DNA of 62,468 nucleotides from Gnetum montanum (lineage: Eukaryota; Streptophyta; Gnetopsida; Gnetales; Gnetaceae), in the NCBI GenBank assembly GCA_015680685.1, contig MNCI01011957.1, positions 291,413 through 353,880 of the forward strand, given 5' to 3'. The notes beneath the pieces are model-generated. The model did not search any database and had not been told where the DNA came from. It was given only the letters and a program-made list of their open reading frames with translations. The first letter of the stretch is position 1. Each line of letters begins with the position of its first letter. A program made the translations under genes and the position numbers. Below, in pieces: positions 12,985 through 23,896 of this stretch.

Positions 12985-13003
12985 TGGCACCGTTGCCAGG
13001 GAC
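12985..13003 (+). other. RT3 primer-binding site, tRNA-Asp
   Basis: TGGCACCGTTGCCAGGGAC starts one base after the LTR. It differs from the complement of the plant tRNA-Asp 3' end, TGGCGCCGTTGCCGGGGA, at two positions, both G-to-A. Confidence 0.9.
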
Positions 13004-13124
13004 TAAGTGTTTATGCGCTAAGTAGAACATAGGATATTACTCACATTGTTGGGAGCTTAAACGAACCTTAGGGTTAATTAACGAAAAATTACATAACAGT
13101 TAAATAGAACACCGATAAGACATC

Positions 13125-15430
13125 ATGTCTTCTTCTTCTTCTCACAAGAGCATTTCACTTAGGGATAATACAAGAAACAGTCGGCAATCAAAAACACATG
13201 ACCTAAATCAGCCAATTTCTCAAAAATATAGGTTGACATATACTCATCTTGATGAGTGTATACCTAATTTTACTTTTATCCTCCATTAGGATGAATAGAT
13301 GCACTGGAGAGACTTGCAAGGTAACATAGTGTTACCTCCGAATCATGGAGTCCCCAACATGCTCCTTCGTGCTTTGGCACAGATCGGCATGACTTAGCTC
13401 TATGCTGAATACGTTATTGCAGTTTTTGACATAGGGGATTACTATCCCATAGCTTTACAACATATGAGGGACTCAAGGCAGAAGAGCCAACATACACTGT
13501 TGAAGGGTAAAGAGGTCCCATATGTCCTAAGTGAAATTGGAGATGGTGAACCACTTATAACTGGTTTGCTATCGAAAGATGTTCCCCCTCTTAACAATGG
13601 TGAGGAGGTGGGGTATTAGAACCTACGCTCCACAATACATAACCCTGGTTCTGATCCCTTGAACACCAGCTGTTCACTAAGGGAAGAACAACAAACGACA
13701 AGGACAGGCACTTAGATCGTCACCACGATCAGGGCTGAAGCCATAGAAGAGAAGGTAAGAAACATCATCATGGCGATGGTTCTCCTTCTTCTTCGCCTTC
13801 ATCACATCACTCACCCTCTTCTTCCACATCAAGGTGCAATAATGAAGAGCATAATGGAGAGGATAAGGGTAAGAAAAATGAGAGACCTCGACGAGAGAGT
13901 CGAGAGAGAGGATGAGGGCAATCAAGAGAATCAAGGCATGAACGAAGGGAAAGTAGGGAACAACGGAGACATCATAGACGTCATGAAAGAGATGATCATG
14001 ATGAACCCCTACTAGCCACCCGAAGCATGCTAAATATAACAAAGGCTGTGAGAATTCCCACAAGGCATCAAAAAGATAGCCGGATTAAGTGCTTAGACAT
14101 GAACAATATCCCACGCTTCGAAGTGGGATACAATGCGGATCCGCAAAATCATTTACAGGAATTCCACGATGCCTGCACCTTGCAAAACATAGAAAATGAG
14201 TGGTAGAAACTAAATTTGTTTCCCAGGACACTCATAAAGGAAGCAGAGAGTTGGTACCAGTCCTTAGAACTAGAAACCATTAGGAGGTGGAGTACGATGT
14301 TAGAACTCTTCAACGATAAGTATCAAACGTACTCCAGAGTGTCTAATTTGCATAAGCAGATCCAAGGATGGAAGCAAGGTACTCATGAACCCTTGGATAT
14401 TGCCATGGGCTGCCACCACGCATTGTTACATCATTGCCCGAGCCATGGTTACGCACAACGGGATCAGCTTGGCCATCTCGTAGATGGGCTAAGGTATGAA
14501 ACTAGGAGAACCCTTGGGACTTATGCCCAAGGGAGACTATCAGAACTTAGACCCCATGAGATTCACAGATTGTTGGAACAAGTAGCCAAAGAAGAAGGGG
14601 AGCTATGAAAAAGGGAAAGTGTGGAAGAATATAACCATTATCTTTCTCTTCAAAAGAAGGGAGTGAGATTTTTTGATAAAGAGGATGAGTCACCACTTGA
14701 AGAGTTGGTGAATAGAAAAAAGTTGTTGCTTCAGAAGCTAACAATAGAAGTAGCAGCTAAGGTAGATGAAGTATGGAGCTCCTTAGACAGTAAAATTGAA
14801 ACTGTCCTAAAGATTGTAGAGGAGTCTAAGGAGGAATGAAGTAGTGACAAGGCCAAGAAAAAGTAGAGAGATGTAGGCCCTGCACGTGACAAGGGTAAGT
14901 GGAAAATAAGTATCCCCGATGAGGGTGTGGATTCGGACACAGACGATGACGATGGATGTGAGATTTGCCACTATGACCATCCTAAGGGATGTTGTCCAAT
15001 CATCTCACATCTACAAGAGTCTGGGGTGTATGCACTCAACCCGAGACTCAACAGACGGCAGACACCCTATAGGTTACCTTATCCTCAAGGTAACCCAAGA
15101 TAGTTCCACCAACCATTGACATACTATCCAAGTGGAATTCCACCACAACCCATCGAACAACATCAGCAGTGGCAATACCCACAGTCATGGGGTATGCCAC
15201 TGCCGAAACATCAATACCCTTACCGGTAGCCCAATCCATATGGTTACTACGTGTAGCAGCCGATTTCTCCAAGTGACTCCATGGGTCACACAACTTCCCA
15301 ATGTCACTACCTAGTTTAGGAGTACTTTAGAAGGACTCCTTCTCCTCTGGGAGACACTCCATATCCATACCATCCTCCTAATCCATCCGCACCTCTTCCA
15401 CCGATAGTTCCCATACCTCCTGCTCCAACA
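13125..15430 (+). pseudogene. RT3 gag
   Basis: The reading starts at ATG 13,125 (MSSSSSHKS). Parts in order: an N-terminal segment with THLDECIPNFTFILH; a charged R/E/D-rich region near 13,680-14,040; the gag core at 14,102-14,608 with EAESWYQSLELE, WSTMLELFNDKYQTYSRVS and QIQGWKQGTHEPLD; a K/E-rich segment with VAAKVDEVWSSLDSK; a short cysteine/histidine motif CEICHYDHPKGCC at 14,957-14,995; then a long P/Q/Y-rich linker. The N-terminal part, core and linker are interrupted by several stops and need frame changes. It would form the capsid. The same order is seen in RT1 and RT2. Confidence 0.8.
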
Positions 15431-16270
15431 ATGCAAGGGGAACTTCCTACTCAACCGCAACAACGTAACGCTACGAGAGCCATAAATATCCAACCTGCTG
15501 CTGGTTCTGACAACCGTAAAAAGAGAAGACCCTTCTTCAAAACCAAAAGTCCAGACAAGCTCTCACAACAACAAGCAGTTGAGTCTGCAATCACTCCTTC
15601 GACATATAGGGCTTTGGAGCTTCCTTCCATCCAACAACAGAGCTTAACGTATACGATTATGTTAACACATACTGTAACCAACTGGATCAAGGTAGGCCAC
15701 CTTCCCAGGAAACTATCTGACCCTGGGAGTCCCTTAATCTACCTCGAAGTTGCCGGGAATGAACCACATAAGGCTCTTCTTGACTCAAGTTCTGGAGTCA
15801 ACTTAATTTCACGAGAGATGTATCAAGCCTGGAACTTGCCCCAACTTAAGAAGAGTAACATTCAACTAGAGATGGTAGACCAATCCATCATCATTCCCTT
15901 GGGATTGGTGGAGGACATCGTTACCACTATGTGTGGTTGGTCCTACCCAACTGATTTGTTGGTGATTGAAGTTAACAATGACAAAGGGGAATTCCCAATT
16001 ATAATGGAAAGGGCATGGCTGAGTACAGTAGATGCATGCTTAGGGATTAGTGATCTTTCCTTAGAAATCTCTAAGGTAAACATTTATGGAAAGATCGAGA
16101 AGAGGAAAGTTCCATGCATCACATATAGTGACTCATCGGGTGATGACATGGAGGAACACACAACATCTCCTCCATGTAGTAGGTGTGCCCTTGAAACTAT
16201 GAGACAAAGATGCCTGTATGTAGCAACCACACAACTAGTAGTAGAAACCCCATGGTTGACAGCTACTTAG
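15431..16270 (+). pseudogene. RT3 aspartic protease with altered active site
   Basis: An open frame of 279 codons. The first 90 or so residues are a basic, Q-rich linker. The retropepsin-like domain begins near PLIYLEVAGNEPHKALLDSS and continues with GVNLISREMYQAWNLP, VEDIVTTMCGWSYP and FPIIMERAWLSTVDA, the last matching the usual ILGRPFL block. The catalytic Asp is present, but the usual D-x-G-(A/S) reads D-S-S-S, one G-to-A step from Gly. RT2 shows the same D-S-S. The frame is open, but processing activity is doubtful. The Gag-Pol remainder is absent downstream. Confidence 0.75.
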
Positions 16271-16519
16271 AAGAGCAACAGAAAAACATGCATGGAACGA
16301 ACTGGGGAGAGAACTCATGCCAACAATGAAGGCATAGGCACATTGGAATACGAGTGTCGCTGACTTCCACTCCTTAATATAAGAACATCAATTGGGAGAA
16401 GTTGGAAACTTCTTAAAAATTCAAATAGGCACTCATTATTTTGGATCTCTCCCTTTCCATTCAGTCATGGGGGAGATGGCCACCTATGCTAATCATTTGG
16501 GGCCCTCAGTTCTTTTTAA

Positions 16520-16795
16520 ATTTTTGTTTTACACATTTTTTTCCATATTTTTGTTTTACACATTTTTGTTTTACACGTTTTTGTTTTACAAGTTTTTGTT
16601 TTACACATTTTTTTACACGTTTTTATTTTACACATTTTTTTTACACTTTTTTGTTTTACATTTTTTTGTTTTACACATTTTTTTTACACATTTTTGTTTT
16701 ACACATTCTTGTTTTACACATTTTTTACATTTTTTTGTTTTACATATTTCTTTAACTTTTCTTGTTTTTGTTTTACATCATCGTTATACTTTTTC
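16520..16795 (+). repeat. Tandem TTTTTGTTTTACACA repeat
   Basis: More than a dozen imperfect copies of a 13-18 bp T-rich unit (TTTTTGTTTTACACA) lie just after the GTCATGGGGGAGAT motif at 16,465. A shorter T-rich stretch follows the same motif in RT1 near 24,850. Translated frames across it are low-complexity artefacts. Confidence 0.9.
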
Positions 16796-16796
16796 C

Positions 16797-16797
<1 letters not shown>

Positions 16798-16854
<57 letters not shown>
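16798..16854 (+). repeat. (GT)n microsatellite
   Basis: An uninterrupted GT dinucleotide run of nearly 30 units directly follows the T-rich array. An ambiguous base lies nearby at about 16,875. Confidence 0.98.
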
Positions 16855-16857
<3 letters not shown>

Positions 16858-16875
16858 ATCCTCTATATGTGTGTN

Positions 16876-18587
16876 TTGTCACCTAATAAGTGTTCTTCAT
16901 GATGGTATTAACTATTTTCTACTGGTTGCTAATGTTTGGTTTTTACCTTTAAGTCACGATGTTGATACTAAGGTATGTTTCTTTTGATATGGCAGGCAAT
17001 GAGTTCACTTCATCCATACATCCACACCCTTCTATGGTCTCTCTCGGCTTGGAAATGTATAGTCCCTTTCATAATAAGAACTCTAACGAATTGGTGACTG
17101 GGTATTTCTCAAACTAAGGAAGGACTCAAGGATTGAAAAGGGTGTGACTTCAAGGGAACTTGATGCTTTTGTGTTGGCCATTCTATTGGGTGCTTGGATG
17201 TTTTCTTCTTGAGTTGTGTTACCATTTCGACGTCACCCCAATCATTGGGAAGCTGAGCAAATAGAAATAATAAAGTCTTTGCATGGTATGGTTCTCACAT
17301 ATAAACACATAAAAAAAACAAAAAAACAAACAAGAAAGTGAGAATTCAAAGCACACCCCTTAGACAAAATAATTCCTTGGGCTACAAGCACTAGTTATGG
17401 AACTAAAAATGTTCCCTCTAACTAAGGCCCTTCTCGCTTCCCATTCTCTTCTCCTTGTTCCGTTGGAATGGTTGTGGCTTTTGGGTGAAGGCATTCTTAT
17501 TGCTTCAAGAGGATGGATCGGCCAAATGCATTAATGCGAAGTCATTGGAAGTGGTTTGTTTGAGGCCGGACTTGAAATGAGACCTACTTAGTCACATTAA
17601 TCATGAAACACACAAGGGCCTGTACACCACCTTGTTCTTGGGACTCCATTCCATTCTCTTCTCTCCATCCTTCTCTCCATTGTTCACCTCATTGCTGGTT
17701 GTATCATTAGTGTATATTTTGGTTGATGCATTGTTTTCTTTTTGGTAAATTCTTGCAGTTAAGATTTTAACTCTTGTTCCAAATGACATTCCCAGAGCCT
17801 ACGGACTCTTTGAATGTGGGGTTGTCAGGGCACTAAGGGCATTAGCCTGCTTTGGGGAGGATCCACTGACATTCCTATTTGGTGCACCAGTTAAATTCTT
17901 TCCCCTAACATTTTTGCAATCCATTTTATTTTGTTCATTTCCATCTTGACATCCATTTCATCAATGTTATCGTTGTCTCTTTTTCTCTATTTTTCTTGTT
18001 CTTTTCCTTCCTCCATTCTATTGCTACTGGAGGTTCGCAATTAGTCATGGGTGTACAGGGCCCAATTTTTTCGATTTTCTCCTAACCCCTATACCTTCGG
18101 TAGTCACCAATATTATATCCCCAGATCCACAATCAACCATACCACAACCTAAGCCAACGGACCTTTCACTGCAACAAGGTATCAATTGCATTGGAGTTCA
18201 TTTACCCTTGCTAATATAAGATTGTGTTGTGTGTGTAGATGGAAATCATACAACAATGGATTGGATCTAGAAGGAACACTTGGAATGGAGCGGTGCTGAA
18301 GCAAATATGCAAGGAGCAAGATGGATAGCGCACTTACGAATGGATAATGAAAGGCGCAATCTTGGCGTTCGTAGCAATAACACTTCTTTCTCTCTCTCTT
18401 TCTCAGCTGCCAAATGAGGCCTAATGTCAATGTAATAAGGTGTTCACTCTTGTTGTCATGAACACCAGTTTTGTCTTGTCTTGTAATGATGATCCATTCA
18501 CATGTCATCCCATTAGTTCCATTTGAGTCAATAATCCCATATCATCCCAATATTCTGTAAGGAACTCGAGGACAAGTTTTCATTCAG
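16876..18587. other. RT3 noncoding 3' internal region
   Basis: There is no gene in 1.7 kb. Scattered blocks such as GAGTTCACTTCATCCATACA near 17,000 have counterparts in the RT1 tail near 25,110, which places this as the region normally downstream of integrase. Confidence 0.65.
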
Positions 18588-18598
18588 TCATAGGGGTA
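18588..18598 (+). other. RT3 polypurine tract, degenerate
   Basis: TCATAGGGGTA lies directly before the 3' LTR. The preceding CATTCAGTCATAGGGG is nearly the same as the CATTCAGTCATGGGGG at 16,459-16,474, 2.1 kb upstream, so a polypurine-tract-like sequence is present twice. Confidence 0.55.
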
Positions 18599-19458
18599 TG
18601 ATGGGATGCGATATCGCATGGGCCACGATATCATGTACATGATATCACATCTGCCGTGATATCACATCCCATGCGATATCGCGTCGTCCCCCACGATATC
18701 GCGTACACGATATCATGGTGCGCCGCAAAGTGTATAAATAAGAGGTGACTCTCCCTTGTTTTCGAAGCTAGGCCTAGACCATAGGGAAACTCTGGTAGTT
18801 TGATCTCTCTAGAGATAGAATATTTTCCATGTGCCCATAGTAGGAGCTCCAAAGTGAACGAATCTTTATTCGAGCAAACATTGTACCTGCACACAAGTTT
18901 ATGTACGGCAATAAAGATGAACTTCTTGAATAAACCTTGAAGTGCATGGAACAGGCTAATTAGGATTTTATTTATTATTATTTACTATTTTCCATTTAAA
19001 TTCTTTATTAGTTATTAAATATTTCTCAACCCTTCTCTCCTAATTAAGTGCCTCAGTATGACTGCTTTGAGCACGTGCGTTACGCTTGGTGATCCCAGTA
19101 ATGATTAGCATTTGGTAACCAAGGTTGCATTGGTTTAGGGTGTGAATGGTAAGTGGGAATGGATGCTGACGCTAGGTTAATTCAGACTTAGTTAGCTAGT
19201 TAGAGTTAGTTAATTAATCTCTTCAACCCTTCATATTATCAACTTAGGAGATAAAACTAAAAAGACAATAAAAATCATATACCTAGAACTTACTTAACCA
19301 TACCGTGACAAATACAAGTAAGTTTGGGAAGACAACGAATAATTAACCTTAAGTGTTCCATGATGCGTGTAGGTACTTAGTCTGTGGAGTTCGACTAGAT
19401 AGCATGTGTTACGCTCGTATTTGTATGGTTGAGTGTAGGGGTACCTCGCCACTCATCA
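18599..19458 (+). repeat. RT3 3' LTR
   Basis: It begins TGATGGGATGCGATATC and ends CCACTCATCA. It is 860 bp, longer than the 5' copy because it retains the full GATATC cluster. A TATA-like TGTATAAATA lies near 18,733. Confidence 0.92.
18604..18720 (+). promoter_or_regulatory. Cluster of GATATC palindromes in the LTR upstream region
   Basis: About eight GATATC sites lie in some 115 bp immediately upstream of the TATA-like box. They include TGCGATATCGCA and the perfect 20-bp palindrome GATATCATGTACATGATATC (near 18,637-18,656). Position in U3 suggests a regulatory or DNA-structure role, but this is inference. The 5' LTR keeps only the edges of the cluster. Confidence 0.55.
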
Positions 19459-19463
19459 CAAAG

Positions 19464-19770
19464 GTTGTTGGCTATTTGTTGACCACTTTCAACAATTTTT
19501 CTTTCTTATTAGGAGCAAGTTTGTCGTTAAGTATGACTAGATTATCATTTTTCAAGAATGTATATTCTAGGTTGGTAGGTAGAGTTTTCAACCTTAGGGG
19601 ATCTTGTTTAAAATTCTTAGAGATCTTCAACTCTCCCCAATTGGTATCATTGTTTTCATTATCAAAGAGTGGGTGATGAACTTGCTCTAGTTCATCCATG
19701 CCTATGACATAAGTGTATGTCAGGCTCTCAGTGGATTCCATGCACATTGTGCTACTATCAAAATTAGTAG
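19464..19770 (-). pseudogene. RT2 protease-RT linker and start of reverse transcriptase
   Basis: The minus-strand frame includes LKTLPTNLEYTFLKNDNL and KLAPNKKEKLLKVVNK. This matches the segment that opens RT in plant Ty3/gypsy elements (ELKPLPSHLEYAFL..., EEKLL). The frame runs through one TAG into the RT3 insertion and resumes at 12,205, showing where RT3 landed. Confidence 0.8.
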
Positions 19771-19931
19771 TTAGATAGTGGGTACCATCTTGTTTTGTGG
19801 CTACAATGTATAGACACCTTTGAATATTTGCTTCGTGTACACCCTGCTTACATGCAGAAATTTATGCTTATTTCACTACTTAAAGTTTCTACACAAAATT
19901 GCACCCTATATCATTATATGTGATGCATGGA

Positions 19932-20300
19932 ACTCATTTCTTCTTGATCTTTCCAAATGCATTTTCTTTAGATATTTCTAGGAAAAGATCTCTTAAGTCC
20001 ATTCTTGCATCTACAGTGCTTAACCATGCCCTTCCCATAATGATTAGAAAGTCCCTCTTACAATTTTCAACCTTGATTACTAGAAAATTGGTAGGATAAG
20101 ACCACCCACAGATAGTGGTCACAATGTCTTCAACTAGTTCCAATGAAACAGTGATGGACTTGTCTGTCAATTCTAATATGAGATTGTTCTTTTTGAGAGG
20201 AGGTAGGTTCCAAGCAGTATACATCTCATGAGAGATCAAGTTCACATCGGGCTTGAATCAAGAAGAGCCTTACAAAGCTCATTCCTAGCAATATTTATAT
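19932..20300 (-). pseudogene. RT2 aspartic protease
   Basis: The minus strand carries MNLISHEMYTAWNLPPLKKN, VEDIVTTICGWSYPTNF and FLIIMGRAWLSTVDARM, clearly homologous to the RT3 protease. A frameshift sits exactly at the active site: the Asp-containing LLDSSP is in one frame and the following residues in another. It is therefore inactive. Confidence 0.75.
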
Positions 20301-20399
20301 AGATAAGAAGACTCCTAGGATTAGCTAATTTCCTAAGAAGGTTACTAGCCTGAATTCAATCAAATATCACATGAGTGAGCATAACAGAATGGATTTTGG

Positions 20400-22860
20400 A
20401 TAACATTTGGTTTGAAGGGGGCTCTATGGAATGGTTTGTAGAGGATGAGGTAGGAGCAGGGTGGCCAATCACCTAAGTTTGTAAGGGCTTAGTAGGGCTG
20501 TTGGGTTAAAAGAAGGGCCTTTTACAAGCACGAGATGAATTGATTATCAATTAATGACCCTGGTAGTGTTATGTTGCTATGACGTGGTTGGAAGTTCATC
20601 CTACATAGATGGAGTAGGTAGTAGTTGTGTTGAGGTTGGAAGAATAGGTGCAAGGATAGGAAAAGTATAAGGATGAAATGTGGCATCCATCCTAGAATGT
20701 GGAGAATGAGATCTATAGTATTCAAGAGGGTAGTAGTGATGTTGGAAGGGAGAAACATGACTGAAAGAGTGACATGGAGATGGTGGTTGCTAAACATAAT
20801 ATCCATATGGATTTTTTTGCTTGTAAGGGTACTGCTACCTTGGTGGTGGCATCTCCCATGACTATGGTTGCTGCCATTATTGGTATTTCTTGTATAGTTG
20901 TAGTGGGATTCCACTTGGATAATATTGTTGTTGCTGATGAAACTACTTGGGATTGCCTTGAGGATAAGGTAATCTTCTAGATTCTTACCTTCTTGCTAGT
21001 CAAGGATTTAGAGCATACACCCTAGACTCCTATAAGTATGACATGATGGGGAAACATCCCTTAGTATGTTCATATTGGTAGATGTCACATCCACCATCAT
21101 CATCTGATTTAGTTTCTACAACTTCATCTATTGTAGCAATTTTGCCCTTACCCCTTTGGTTGGCAAATTCAACTTCTTTCCACCTCCTATAGTTACAATC
21201 ACTGCTTTGCTCTCTTGATTCTTCAGTAATTTTTAAAGCAGTTTGGAATTTTTCATCTAACAAATCCCACATTTTATGCACTTTGGCTGAAATTTTAGCC
21301 ATAGATTTTTGAATTAGCAAGGTCATTCTATTTACCATCTCATCAAGTGATGCTTCTTCCTTGCTATCAAAAAATCAAACTTTCCTCTTTTTGATGGAAG
21401 GATCCTGATTGTATTCCTCAGCACTTTCACATTTTCTTGACTCTCCTTCTTATTTTGCTACCTACTCAATTAGCCTTTCAATTTGATGGGCTCAAAGTTC
21501 TGATAGTCTCCCTTGGGCATAGATCCCAAGAGTTTTTTCCATTTCTGATCTTAGTCCATTGATGATATGGCAAAGTTGTTCCTTTTGAGAATAACATGGC
21601 CAAGACATCCATGTATGAGAGAATAGTGTCTTTCTATGGTGACATCTAAGGGTTCAGGGTTTTCTTGCTTCCATCCTTGGATTTGACTTCTTAGATTAGA
21701 TACTCTAGATTACATCTGATACTCATCATTAAATAGCTTCAGCATTGTACTCCACCTATGGGTAAATTCTCGCTCTAAGGACTAGTACCAAATTTCTACT
21801 TCCTTAATGAGTGTTTTCAAAAATAGTTTTAATTTCTGCCAATCATTTTCAATATTTTGTAAGGAACAAGCATTGTGAAAAGCTTGAAGATGCGTCTATG
21901 GATTAGAATTATATCCCCCCTCAAATCTAAAAATATTTTTCATATCAAGTCATCTAATCTGACTATCTTTCACATGCCTAGTTGGAATTTTTATAGCCTC
22001 TATAATATTTTGCATGCTTCTAGTTGCTAACAAAGGTTCATCATCATCATTATTTCATTGTCATCGATGATGTCCTCTATTTCCCCTTCATTCATGATGG
22101 GTTTAACGATCATCATTATTATCCTACTGTTCACCTCCATCACGGTTGTGCTTTCTATAACATTTGTTGGAACTTGAAGAGGAAGAAGAAAAAGATGCAA
22201 ATGAAGAGGATGAAAAGGAAGGGGGATTTTCATCATCATGGTGTCTACCAACTTCCCTTCAATTGTCACGATCATGTTCATCAGTTTTCTTATCCTCTTG
22301 ATGCTTGTTTGAGCCTTTGCTTTGACTGCCATCTTTCCCTAAACTTGGATTGTTGATAGTGGAATGTAGATTTAGGGTCACACTTCCATCACTAGTAACA
22401 AGGGGTGGACATGTTGAGAGCCCCCAAAGGAAGGGTACTCATTGTCATCTTAATTACGCAAGAATAAGTGATTAGTGAGCTATTTCCCCTTTACAAGCTC
22501 ATGATTCTTCTCCTAGTGTTGATCTCTCTTGCATTATGTTTTAGTGGGATGGTAGTCCTAGTAGTCATAATCATGCACAACATACTCCTCTTGAAGATCT
22601 TAGATGTCCAACCTCTTAAGAGTTTGAAGCAGCATCATGGGCATAGATCAATTAAGAGGCATTATAATATTTCTTTCCATATTGTGCCATTACAGTTGTT
22701 CATCCTGATGTAGGATGAAGATGAAGTTAGGCACATACTCATTTGGATGAGTATATACGACGTTGCATTTTTGAGGGACTGGTGATTTAGTATCATCATG
22801 CCTGTGAGAAAAATACATGTTGCAATACAAATATGATAATCAGTGTGCTTATGTAATTAT
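20400..22860 (-). pseudogene. RT2 gag
   Basis: Minus-strand parts in order: an N-terminal block YVPNFIFILHQDEQL near 22,700; a charged region at 22,030-22,330; the gag core at about 21,950-21,450 with WSTM and LFNDEYQ-type motifs; a K/E-rich segment with KISAKVHKMWDLLDEKFQTA; the cysteine/histidine motif CDIYQYEHTKGC near 21,070; then a P/Q-rich linker at 20,980-20,400. There are many stops and frame changes. The layout is the same as RT3 gag. Confidence 0.65.
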
Positions 22861-22946
22861 ATTTATTATGAGAATGATATTGACCTTATGGTTTGTCTAA
22901 TGATGTTCACTAAACCTAGATAGTGCACATTTTAAACAAAAAGAGT

Positions 22947-22963
22947 CCCTGATAATGGTACAA
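22947..22963 (-). other. RT2 primer-binding site, degenerate tRNA-Asp
   Basis: On the minus strand it reads TTGTACCATTATCAGGG. Against TGGCGCCGTTGCCGGGG nearly all differences are G-to-A or C-to-T and fall mainly on former CpG or CNG sites; one G-to-T is the exception. Confidence 0.65.
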
Positions 22964-22964
22964 A

Positions 22965-23896
22965 TGATGACCAGTGAGAGGTACCCCTATGCCCAACCAT
23001 ATAAATCATGAAGCATTCACATGCGATCTGGTTGAATTCTGTGGACTCTATGTCTTCTAGTACACTAGTCTTCTAGGAAGTAAACCTTGCCCTAATAGTC
23101 ATTCGTTGTCTTCCCAATTACACCTGTGATGTATAAAGGTATAGTTAAGTGTAATCGAGGCATATGATTTTTATTGTTTTATGTTTTAAGTTCAATGTGC
23201 TTAAAGTAGAGAAATGAAGTAATTTAATAACTAATTTAATTCAACTAATTAATTAATCTCTAACTAGTCCTTACATAAGCATCCAATCACTTTCTGTACA
23301 CATCTTGAACCCACGTATCCACTCCTAGGATTACCAAGTGCTATGCTACTAGGTGAACCAAGCAATAATGCCACTAGGATTACCAATCAAATACATGTTT
23401 ATGCTCGAAGCAGTTGTACTTATGTGTTTCATCTATTTAGCGTAATTAATTAACTAATCACTTGAAGTTTAATTTAGCTTAATTAATTACATAATTAATA
23501 AAAATAATAAATGCATAAATAAATCATTAATCTATTCTAAGTGTTGCAAGGTTTGATCAAAAGGCTTATCTTTATTGTTGTTCACACTTGTGTGGTTGAG
23601 GTACAATACTACTAGAATAAAGATCTATATAGTTTCTGACTCCTACTATAGGCACTCAGAGAAATATTCTAACTTTCAAATGACAAAACTGCAAGAGCTC
23701 TACTACAACTATGATAAGACATCCCCATGAACATGGTTGTGAGCACATATTTATAGATTTTATTGCTAGGCTGCATCAACAAGGCCCCGTAAATGCAGTA
23801 AACACTACATTGATGCAGCCTCATCTATGGGGAAACACCATGTAGATGAGGCCATGTTGACAAGGGGCCTTCAACATAACACTTTGACATCCATCA
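22965..23896 (-). repeat. RT2 5' LTR
   Basis: It aligns with 6,914-7,799 over its whole length, with extra sequence near the start (GATGCAGCC-type short repeats at about 23,790-23,850). A TATA-like CTATAAATAT is read on the minus strand near 23,748. Confidence 0.85.

Larger units (their letters stand above)
12206..19458 (+). mobile_element. RT3: complete LTR element with gag and protease only
   Basis: RT3 is 7,253 bp. LTRs at 12,206-12,983 and 18,599-19,458 begin TGA and end CATCA. Perfect 5-bp duplications CAAAG lie at 12,201-12,205 and 19,459-19,463. A tRNA-Asp primer site follows the 5' LTR. Gag and aspartic protease lie at 13.1-16.3 kb. The remaining 2.3 kb is noncoding and begins with a region resembling the tail of RT1 after integrase, so RT, RNase H and integrase were probably lost by internal deletion. 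It must have moved using enzymes from another element. The LTRs differ at roughly 9% over about 330 aligned bases by eye. Confidence 0.9.
6914..23896 (-). mobile_element. RT2: Athila-like element nested in RT1 integrase, itself split by RT3
   Basis: RT2 reads leftward. Its LTRs are 22,965-23,896 (5') and 6,914-7,799 (3'). Flanks GGACC (6,909-6,913) and GGATC (23,897-23,901) are a 5-bp target duplication with one transition. Removing RT2 restores the RT1 integrase frame. Without the RT3 insert it is about 9.7 kb: gag, protease, RT start, then a long accessory ORF where RNase H and integrase would be expected. No integrase or RNase H was recognised. The LTRs differ at roughly 8% of positions over the 200 bases compared by eye. 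Confidence 0.85.

Noticed and set aside
13677-14063. 128-codon minus-strand frame opposite RT3 gag
   Set aside because: It is the shadow of the charged R/E/D-rich part of gag; low-complexity coding on one strand often leaves the other open.
16392-16990. Frames rich in F, Y, C and V near the T-rich and GT repeats
   Set aside because: Pure translation of TTTTTGTTTTACACA units and the GT microsatellite.
22024-22356. 110-codon plus-strand His-rich frame
   Set aside because: Complement of the Asp/Met-rich charged region of RT2 gag on the minus strand.
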